From CAZVEV01 sp964625865 (GTDB lineage: Bacteria; Planctomycetota; Phycisphaerae; SM23-33): a stretch of 11,812 bases of DNA. The DNA lies in assembly GCA_964625865.1 (NCBI GenBank), contig CAZVEV010000192.1, positions 1 to 11,812 of the forward strand, written 5' to 3'. The notes beneath the pieces are model-generated. The model was not told the DNA's origin. It did no database searches and saw only the letters and a list, made by a program, of their open reading frames with translations. Both the position numbers and the translations under genes were made by a program. Positions 1 to 4,635 of the stretch are shown piece by piece (the stretch's first letter is position 1; each line of letters begins with the position of its first letter).

Positions 1-384
1 CAACAGAGCCTGGCGAGGTCAACTATACGTCTGAGGCCCCGCCTGAACGGTTACCTCTACAAGACGTTCGAGGAGGCCAGGCGGGCGCACTTCATGTCCA
101 TCCACGGCCTGGCCGCCGACAAGCCGGCCATGGGATCGCTCGTGCCCCCCGACAGCGCCCCGGGCCCCCACGAGGCGGCCGAACGCAAGGAACTGTCTCG
201 CCGCCTGGCCGAGGCGATCAAGGAACTGCCCCCCCGCGATCGGAAGATCATCCTGCTGTACTACGACCGCGACCTGACGATGAAGGAAACCGCGCAGGTG
301 CTCGAGATCACCGAGTCGCGGGTCAGCCAACTGCACGCCAGTGCACTGTTCAAGCTGTCGATGAAACTGAAGGGACTGTCATGA
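1..384 (+). CDS. fliA: RNA polymerase sigma-28 (FliA-type) factor, 3' part
   Basis: This is the C-terminal part of a sigma-70-family factor. Its reading frame is open from base 1, so the true start lies outside the window. About 127 residues are present. The first 40 fit sigma region 3, with the stretch KTFEEARRAHFMSI. The C-terminal third is a clear region 4: LPPRDRKIILLYYDRDLTM, then ETAQVLEITESRVSQLHASA. The motif SRVSQLHxxAL is typical of the sigma-28/FliA/SigD group, which directs transcription of late flagellar and motility genes. The stop codon overlaps the next start as ATGA, so translation of the following gene is probably coupled. A FlgM-like gene 1.8 kb downstream on the same strand supports the motility assignment. 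Regions 1.2 and 2 are missing, so another sigma-28-type subgroup cannot be excluded. Confidence 0.82.
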   Translation, partial: QQSLARSTIRLRPRLNGYLYKTFEEARRAHFMSIHGLAADKPAMGSLVPPDSAPGPHEAAERKELSRRLAEAIKELPPRDRKIILLYYDRDLTMKETAQVLEITESRVSQLHASALFKLSMKLKGLS

Positions 385-596
385 ACACCAGCGCCGAGAT
401 ACCCGTCGGCGGCGGGTTGGAAGTTTCGCACCTGACCGCCATCACCCACGCGGTGGACGACCAGAAGAACCGCCGCCAGCAGAAACGCAAGCGCCGCAAG
501 CGCCGTCAGGAAACCCCCGAGCCCCCGCCGGCCGACGGGACTGCCGAGGACATCGACGCCGAACCGGATACCCCCACAGTGGACTACCTGGCCTGA
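381..596 (+). CDS. Small charged hypothetical protein (71 aa)
   Basis: I do not recognise a family. The start overlaps the fliA stop in an ATGA, with a GGGA Shine-Dalgarno-like stretch just upstream, which supports real, coupled translation. The protein has three parts: a short neutral N-terminus (residues 1-26), a very basic centre (about residues 29-43, RRQQKRKRRKRRQ), and an acidic Pro-rich C-terminus (about 44-71). It has no signal peptide, membrane segment or cysteine. The basic/acidic layout suggests a flexible cytoplasmic protein that binds nucleic acid or a partner protein, but this is only inference from composition. Its position directly after the sigma factor makes a role in the motility regulon plausible. 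Confidence 0.6.
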   Translation: MNTSAEIPVGGGLEVSHLTAITHAVDDQKNRRQQKRKRRKRRQETPEPPPADGTAEDIDAEPDTPTVDYLA

Positions 597-639
597 TCGC
601 CGGGCCGAGAAAGGCACACCCGCCGTAGACGAGGACATT

Positions 640-882
640 ATGGGCATCGTTAAGAAAGACCGGATCAATCTCGCCGAACCGAGCCACGTCAGTTCGCACG
701 CCGGCGCCGTTGCCTGCGCGCCGGCCGAACCGCAGGCCAGGATCGTCGAGCAGAACGGCACGCAAGCCATCGTGGAAGTCACCTGCGCATGCGGGAGCAC
801 GTTCTACCTGGACTGCCTCTGCCCCGCGCCGCAAAGGGCCCCACGTGATTCCGAAATGGATATTGAGGAGACCTCGCCATGA
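640..882 (+). CDS. Small hypothetical protein with CxC...CLC cysteine cluster (80 aa)
   Basis: This is an unrecognised small protein. The ATG is preceded by a good ribosome-binding site (GAGGA) at about 6 bases, and the stop overlaps the next gene as ATGA. The central part, ARIVEQNGTQAIVEVTCACG, reads like alternating beta-strands. It leads into a cluster of four cysteines, C-x-C-G about residues 49-51 and C-L-C about 59-61. Such a pair of knuckles could bind Zn or an Fe-S cluster, but the spacing is short for a classical zinc ribbon. No signal peptide or membrane segment is visible, so the protein is probably cytoplasmic. Its position between fliA and two lipoprotein genes suggests that it belongs to the motility cluster. 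Confidence 0.65.
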   Translation: MGIVKKDRINLAEPSHVSSHAGAVACAPAEPQARIVEQNGTQAIVEVTCACGSTFYLDCLCPAPQRAPRDSEMDIEETSP

Positions 883-1412
883 CCACACGCATACCGATCA
901 TTCTGATTGTCGTCGTCGCCCTTGTCACTACGGGCTGTTCCATGTCGGCCCGCCAGCCGGCTTCGACGGCGGGCGGCGGGTCCTTTCCGCTGCTGGGCGG
1001 GCAGGAACAGCAGACCGCGATGGAACGCGTCAAGGAACTGTCGGCCAAGAGCCTCGCGCTGGCTGACAAGTGCATGGCGCTCCAGAAGGAAAACGAGGCC
1101 CTGCGAAGCGCCAACCGCGAGTTGACGGTTTCGTCGGACAAGGCCCGGCAGGAACTGGCCCAGGCCAAGAAGGAACTCAAGGACGCCAACACCATGCTGG
1201 ACGAGTTGACGGCGGACCTGCAGCACTGGAAGGCCGACGTGCTCGGGTGGCGCGGCAAGATTGCTGAAGCCCAGGCTGAGCAGATCAAGAAGCTCGTCCA
1301 GATCATCAACTACCTCAACGGCGAGTTTCCGGACAGTGACGGCAAGACCGTGGTCAAGACCGGCGGGGAGAGCAAGACCTCCGGCGGGGACAAGGGCCGC
1401 AGCGATGGCTAG
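879..1412 (+). CDS. Coiled-coil lipoprotein (177 aa)
   Basis: This is an exported, lipid-anchored protein of unknown role. The start overlaps the preceding stop (ATGA) and has a strong GAGGAG site upstream. Residues 1-19 form a short signal peptide (Arg4, then a hydrophobic stretch IPIILIVVVALV) ending in TTGC, so Cys20 is the expected lipidated residue. The -3 position is Thr rather than the preferred Leu. After a Gly/Ser linker (residues 21-42), residues of about 48-145 are nearly all helical heptads, for example KELSAKSLALADKCMALQKE and ARQELAQAKKELKDANTMLD, which indicates a long coiled coil. The C-terminus (about 150-177) is Gly/Ser/Lys-rich and probably disordered. The layout resembles small periplasmic coiled-coil lipoproteins such as the Lpp or SlyB-like spacer types, without clear homology. 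Confidence 0.75.
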   Translation: MTTRIPIILIVVVALVTTGCSMSARQPASTAGGGSFPLLGGQEQQTAMERVKELSAKSLALADKCMALQKENEALRSANRELTVSSDKARQELAQAKKELKDANTMLDELTADLQHWKADVLGWRGKIAEAQAEQIKKLVQIINYLNGEFPDSDGKTVVKTGGESKTSGGDKGRSDG

Positions 1413-2043
1413 GACCGTCTCAGTGCAGATCGTGGCGTGCCTGGCCCTGGCGGTCCTGGTCGCCGGGTGCGGCGGGCCCTCGGCGGCGCCGATAGGGTAC
1501 TTCGTCGAGTCGGATCGCTGCCTCGAGGGGATCAATCGCGTGATCCTCGTGGACCTGCGCCCCGACGCGGGAACCGACGCCCACGCGCGGAACATGACCG
1601 AGGCGCTGGGCAAAGGGCTGCGGGGAGGCAAGCTGTTCCACGTCGAGACGCTCGAGCGGTCGGACCCGGCCCTGCGGGACCTGCCCCTGGACAAGCGGAC
1701 CATGCTCTCGCTAGACGAGATCCGTGCGATGCACGAGCAGGTGGGCTCCGACGCGATCCTCTTCGGTACGGTGACGCACTTCCAGACGCATCCCCGGATG
1801 GCGGTGGGGCTGTTCCTGCGCCTGCTGGACCTGAGACGCGGCGTGATCGTCTGGGCCGTCGACTACACCTGGGATACCACCGAGAAACAGACCGAAGACA
1901 GAATGAAGGCGTTCTTCGACGAGCAGATGCGCCAGGGCTACGGCCCGGCCGACTGGCGGATGGCCCGGATGAGCCCGCTGACGTTCCAGAAGTTCATCGC
2001 ACACGAGGTCGCCAGCACGTTGCCGCGCCCTCCGGGGCGCTGA
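1405..2043 (+). CDS. Lipoprotein with possible CsgG/LpoB/TolB-N-like fold (212 aa)
   Basis: The ATG at 1405 was chosen over upstream in-frame starts because it begins a textbook lipoprotein signal, MARTVSVQIVACLALAVLVA followed by GC. Lipobox Cys22 is the anchor. It overlaps the previous gene by 8 bases. An AAGGG lies about 10 bases upstream. The mature part begins with a strand such as INRVILVDLRPD, then a helix leading to GKLFHVETL. Later strands are SDAILFGTVTHFQ and LRLLDLRRGVIVWAVDYTWD. A strand, helix, 'F-V-E' strand, 'D-A-I-L-F-G' strand and then 'L-R-L-D-x-x-x-G-x-x-W' is the pattern of CsgG, LpoB and TolB N-terminal domains, which act in outer-membrane assembly or activate periplasmic partners. 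This is pattern recognition, not a proven match. In this cluster it could be a flagellar outer-membrane accessory protein, by analogy with FlgO, FlgP or FlgT. Confidence 0.72.
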   Translation: MARTVSVQIVACLALAVLVAGCGGPSAAPIGYFVESDRCLEGINRVILVDLRPDAGTDAHARNMTEALGKGLRGGKLFHVETLERSDPALRDLPLDKRTMLSLDEIRAMHEQVGSDAILFGTVTHFQTHPRMAVGLFLRLLDLRRGVIVWAVDYTWDTTEKQTEDRMKAFFDEQMRQGYGPADWRMARMSPLTFQKFIAHEVASTLPRPPGR

Positions 2044-2066
2044 GACGACCGACCGGAAGCTATCGC

Positions 2067-2153
2067 ATGAGAAATGCCCTTCACAAATTTGCCCGGCAGA
2101 CCGATGAGTGGTGTGTGGCCCCCGCTGCGGCGGGGATGGGAGTTGAACTGTGA
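2067..2153 (+). CDS. Possible 28-aa coupling peptide
   Basis: This short ORF fills the gap between the second lipoprotein and the FlgM-like gene. Its ATG lies 23 bases after the previous stop, with GGAAG about 8 bases upstream. Its TGA overlaps the GTG start of the next gene as GTGA, the same arrangement used by the neighbours. The peptide has no recognisable motif (it begins MRNALHKFARQTDEW). A GC-rich hairpin (CCCCGC, loop TGCG, GCGGGG at 2120-2135) lies inside its last codons and ends about 15 bases before the GTG. Ribosomes translating the peptide could open that hairpin and deliver ribosomes to the next start. It may equally be a chance ORF. Confidence 0.3.
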   Translation: MRNALHKFARQTDEWCVAPAAAGMGVEL

Positions 2154-2428
2154 GAATCGACCGGACATCCGGGTATGATGCGTACAGGCTGACGGGCAAG
2201 GACGCCGCGGCGCCGCAGAAGGGACCCAAGCGCCCGCAGGCCGCAAAGCCGGACGTTACGGTAGAGATCACCGAGACAGCCCGCCGGTACATCGACCAGG
2301 CCCTTGCCGCCGCCCCCGTCGACTCGCCCGCCGTCATCGAGGCCCGCAAACTCCTCGCCGAAGGCCTCCTCGATACCCCCGAAGCCATCGACCGCGCCGC
2401 ACAGGCCATCGTCGAGAGGGGCCTCTAG
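2150..2428 (+). CDS. flgM: FlgM-like small protein, probable anti-sigma-28 factor (92 aa)
   Basis: FlgM binds and inhibits the motility sigma factor FliA until it is exported through the hook-basal body. The start is GTG at 2150 with GGAG 7 bases upstream. The N-terminus begins MRIDRTSGYDAYR and is low in order up to about residue 35. A strand-helix VTVEITETARRYIDQAL follows. Two predicted C-terminal helices, SPAVIEARKLLAEGLLDTPE and AIDRAAQAIVERGL, occupy the last 35 residues. In FlgM the C-terminal half carries a similar 'V-x-x-I/A-R-x-x-I-x-x-G-x-x-x-x-x-x-x-I-A-x-x-I/L' pattern and is what binds the sigma factor. The match is weak, but the size, layout and position in the fliA cluster agree. 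It could also be an unrelated flagellar accessory protein. Confidence 0.55.
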   Translation: MRIDRTSGYDAYRLTGKDAAAPQKGPKRPQAAKPDVTVEITETARRYIDQALAAAPVDSPAVIEARKLLAEGLLDTPEAIDRAAQAIVERGL

Positions 2429-2517
2429 CCGCGTCTGTCCCCCCCCCCGCGCCCGTACCACGCTACTCGCACCCACAAGGGCTGCCTGTTTTTTTGTCCA
2501 TGTCTCGGTATTCGTAC

Positions 2518-2546
2518 TTGACACGATTGGCCAAATAGCGTAGAAT
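2518..2546 (+). promoter_or_regulatory. Sigma-70-type promoter for the PEP-CTERM gene
   Basis: A perfect TTGACA (-35, 2518-2523), an optimal 17-base spacer and TAGAAT (-10, 2541-2546, 5 of 6 consensus bases) form the best promoter in the window. The expected transcription start is near 2553. This leaves a leader of about 140 nt before the ATG at 2692. Confidence 0.8.
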
Positions 2547-2556
2547 GCGGAAAATA

Positions 2557-2565
2557 TGTGGATAA
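2557..2565 (-). promoter_or_regulatory. DnaA-box-like 9-mer at the promoter start site
   Basis: TGTGGATAA on the + strand is the exact complement of the E. coli DnaA box TTATCCACA. It lies just after the -10 element, across the expected start of transcription, where a bound protein would block the promoter. Only one copy was noticed, so chance is quite possible. Confidence 0.3.
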
Positions 2566-2680
2566 CTGGCGGGCAGCGGAGGCGCGCCGTTGGAGGTCTG
2601 TGCCAGTATCCCGGCCTCGTGCGAGGTAGCCGACGCTTGCGTGTCTGATCGTGTCTTCAGAGGTGAACCGGATATACCAA

Positions 2681-2686
2681 AAGGAG
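2681..2686 (+). promoter_or_regulatory. Ribosome-binding site deciding the PEP-CTERM gene start
   Basis: AAGGAG lies 5 bases before the ATG at 2692. It fixes the start there rather than at the in-frame TTG at 2590. Translation from 2590 would also put 34 non-hydrophobic residues in front of the signal peptide. Confidence 0.8.
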
Positions 2687-2691
2687 CAAAC

Positions 2692-3447
2692 ATGAGGTTA
2701 CGAACAGTACTTGGAGCGGCGCTCGTCGTGTCAATGATGCTTGCAGGCGTTGCCGACGCGGCCTTGGTGGCCCACTGGAAGTTTGACAACCCGTCCCCTT
2801 ACGCCGACGCCAGCGGCAATGGCCATACCGCCCGCGGCGTGGGTACGGGAATATCCTTCGTCAACGACGGCGTATCCGGCGACTCGTTCCACACGACCAC
2901 GGCCAACAAGGCCGTCGTGGACGGCGCCAACGCGTTGGGCACGAACGTCTCCGAGATGACCATCTCCTTCTGGGCGCGCAATCACACGACGAATTGGGAC
3001 AACTTCGTGGCGATCTCCGGCGACGCGTTCAAGTTCCAGTCCGACAACACCGGCCGCGTGCGAATCTTCAGTTCCCTGGCCGGTGCCCCGGGCATGACGA
3101 CGCTGAGCCCTGATCCCCTCGTCAACGACAGCGTCTGGTCTCACATCGCACTGGCCGCCAGTGCCGCCACGAACACCGCCAAGCTCTACATCGACGACAC
3201 CGAGGTCGCCAGCGGAACCTGGTCGCCCAGCGCGTCGATCGACAACTTCTCGATCGGCGGATCATATGGCGAAGGCGCTCGCAACATTGATGCTCATATT
3301 GACGATGTACAGGTCTACGATACCGCCCTTGACGCCGATGACGTCGGCTGGCTCTACGACAATCCCGGGCAGGCGATTCCCGAGCCGGCAACGATGACGC
3401 TTCTGGTCTTGGGCGGAGCGGCGCTGCTGCGTCGCCGACGCAAATGA
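2692..3447 (+). CDS. LamG/concanavalin-like domain protein with PEP-CTERM sorting signal (251 aa)
   Basis: This is a secreted surface protein. A Sec signal peptide, MRLRTVLGAALVVSMMLAGV then ADA, is probably cut after residue 23. The mature part begins ALVAHWKFDN and continues through a jelly-roll of the LamG-like/Laminin_G_3 type (residues about 24-225). Typical landmarks are ASGNGHTA, MTISFWAR, WSHIALAAS, KLYIDDTEV, IDDVQVYDTALDADDV. Such domains usually bind carbohydrate or mediate adhesion. The last 24 residues are a PEP-CTERM signal: PEPATMTLLVLGGAALL followed by RRRRK. In families with exosortase this tail is recognised and removed as the protein is delivered to the surface or exopolysaccharide. 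No exosortase gene lies in the window. It is a single-gene unit with its own promoter and terminator, next to a glycosyltransferase gene. Confidence 0.92.
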   Translation: MRLRTVLGAALVVSMMLAGVADAALVAHWKFDNPSPYADASGNGHTARGVGTGISFVNDGVSGDSFHTTTANKAVVDGANALGTNVSEMTISFWARNHTTNWDNFVAISGDAFKFQSDNTGRVRIFSSLAGAPGMTTLSPDPLVNDSVWSHIALAASAATNTAKLYIDDTEVASGTWSPSASIDNFSIGGSYGEGARNIDAHIDDVQVYDTALDADDVGWLYDNPGQAIPEPATMTLLVLGGAALLRRRRK

Positions 3448-3475
3448 ACACTGCATTCGCAAACGGATGTTCGAG

Positions 3476-3499
3476 AACCCCGCTTCGGCGGGGTTTTTT
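3476..3499 (+). terminator. Rho-independent terminator after the PEP-CTERM gene
   Basis: AACCCCGC (3476-3483), a TTCG tetraloop and GCGGGGTT (3488-3495) form a perfect 8-bp stem followed by an unbroken T tract ending at 3499. It lies 28 bases after the stop codon and closes a one-gene transcript. Confidence 0.95.
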
Positions 3500-3535
3500 C
3501 GTGACCGATGGTTTCGGATACATACTGACGCAGCC

Positions 3536-3564
3536 TTGAAATTGGCGCCGCGCCGCCCGATGCT
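3536..3564 (+). promoter_or_regulatory. Weak candidate promoter for the glycosyltransferase gene
   Basis: TTGAAA (5 of 6 consensus bases), a 17-base spacer and GATGCT (3 of 6) lie between the terminator and the gene start. Because the upstream unit is terminated, the glycosyltransferase needs its own promoter here. The -10 match is poor, so the call is tentative. Confidence 0.25.
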
Positions 3565-3584
3565 ACGGGGAACCAACTGCGAGT

Positions 3585-4607
3585 GTGATGATGAGTGATC
3601 CTGCCAACGGCCAAGCCGAGCGACTGCTCGTGTTTAACTGTCACGAGGCCTGGGTCTACCAACTCGGCGGGCTGGACAGGGCGATGGACGTGATCGTGGG
3701 CCTGTCCGGACGGTACAAGCAGACCTGGGACGAGCAGATGCGTCCGGTCCCGCCCAACGCCCGCATCGTCACGCTTGACGACGTGCTGGCCCGCCCCGAG
3801 CCGTACTACTGTATCATCGCCCACAACATCTCGGACCTGCTCGACGTCAAGCGCCTGGCCGGTCCGCGACTGGTCGTCATTCACTCCACTCTCGAGGGCC
3901 GCGCACGCGAAGAGCACTCCGAACTGCCCCCCGAGAAACTCGCCACGATGCTCCACCAGTATCTCGCCCTCGTCGGCGGACATGCCGTACCCTGCTCGCC
4001 CCTGAAGGCCGCCAGTTGGGGCCTGGCCGAGGACATCGTTCCGTTTGCCGTCGACGCCGACGACTACCCGCCCCACGTTGGTGACACGGCCGCCGGGCTG
4101 CGGATATCGAACCACATCAAGGATCGAAGACACATCCTGATGTGGGAGTTCCATGAGGCGGCCTTCGCGGGCCTGCCGATCAGGCTCGTCGGTCACAATC
4201 CCAACAATCCGGCCCTGCCCGACGTTCGCGCCGCCGACAGTTGGGACGATCTGAAGGCCATTCTCAGCCGCCACCGCTTCTACATCCACACCGCGCGGAC
4301 CGACTGCGAGGACGGGTACAACATGGCCACCCTCGAGGCGATGGCTGCCGGCCTGCCCGTGCTGGGCAACCGTCATCCGACCTCGCCCATCGTCGACGGC
4401 GTCAGCGGCTTCCTGTCGGACGATCCCGCCGAACTGCGCCGCCGCGCCGAGCAACTGCTCGCCGACCCCGCCCTTGCCGCTCGTCTCGGTCAGGCCGCGC
4501 GACAAACCGTCATCGAGCAATTCCCCATGGCGACGTTCCACCGCAACTTCGCCGCCTCCATCGAAACCGCCCGCCGCAAGCACCTGTCGCGCAAGGGCGG
4601 TTCGTGA
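3585..4607 (+). CDS. Glycosyltransferase, GT4-like (GT-B fold), 340 aa
   Basis: This is a cytoplasmic enzyme expected to transfer a sugar from a nucleotide-sugar donor to a glycan or surface acceptor; donor and acceptor cannot be read from the sequence. The N-terminal half (residues about 13-150) begins with a strand, RLLVFNCHEAWVYQLGGL, and includes PRLVVIHSTLEGRAREE. The C-terminal half carries the group-1 signature: HRFYIHTARTDCEDGYNMAT, then LEAMAAGLPVLGN (residues about 230-262), a Gly-rich loop DGVSGFLSDDP and C-terminal helices. In the usual E-x7-E donor-site motif the first Glu appears to be Asp243 (with Glu242 beside it), and the second is Glu251. The start is uncertain: GTG 3585, ATG 3588 and ATG 3591 are consecutive codons, and the nearest purine stretch (GAG, 3581-3583) favours 3588 or 3591. 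It converges on the kinase gene with 28 bases between them. Confidence 0.85.
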   Translation: MMMSDPANGQAERLLVFNCHEAWVYQLGGLDRAMDVIVGLSGRYKQTWDEQMRPVPPNARIVTLDDVLARPEPYYCIIAHNISDLLDVKRLAGPRLVVIHSTLEGRAREEHSELPPEKLATMLHQYLALVGGHAVPCSPLKAASWGLAEDIVPFAVDADDYPPHVGDTAAGLRISNHIKDRRHILMWEFHEAAFAGLPIRLVGHNPNNPALPDVRAADSWDDLKAILSRHRFYIHTARTDCEDGYNMATLEAMAAGLPVLGNRHPTSPIVDGVSGFLSDDPAELRRRAEQLLADPALAARLGQAARQTVIEQFPMATFHRNFAASIETARRKHLSRKGGS

Positions 4608-4635
4608 TTGCGCATGGGGCACCCCTCGCCGGCGG

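Noticed and set aside
2084..2107. Sigma-28-like promoter ahead of the FlgM-like gene (CAAA ... ACCGATGA)
   Set aside because: The -10-like ACCGATGA resembles GCCGATAA, but only 12 bases separate it from CAAA where about 15 are expected, and it lies inside the candidate 28-aa ORF.
2471..2495. Possible terminator after the FlgM-like gene, ending in seven Ts
   Set aside because: The T tract is clear, but the only stem before it is about 3 bp (CCC-ACAA-GGG) and is separated from the Ts by several bases.
2590..2691. Longer start for the PEP-CTERM protein at TTG 2590
   Set aside because: The ATG at 2692 has a perfect AAGGAG and begins directly with a signal peptide, so the upstream extension is leader RNA.
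3354..4622. - strand frame of 422 codons opposite the glycosyltransferase
   Set aside because: It crosses the strong terminator and the 3' end of the PEP-CTERM gene, and the + strand glycosyltransferase has clear motifs.
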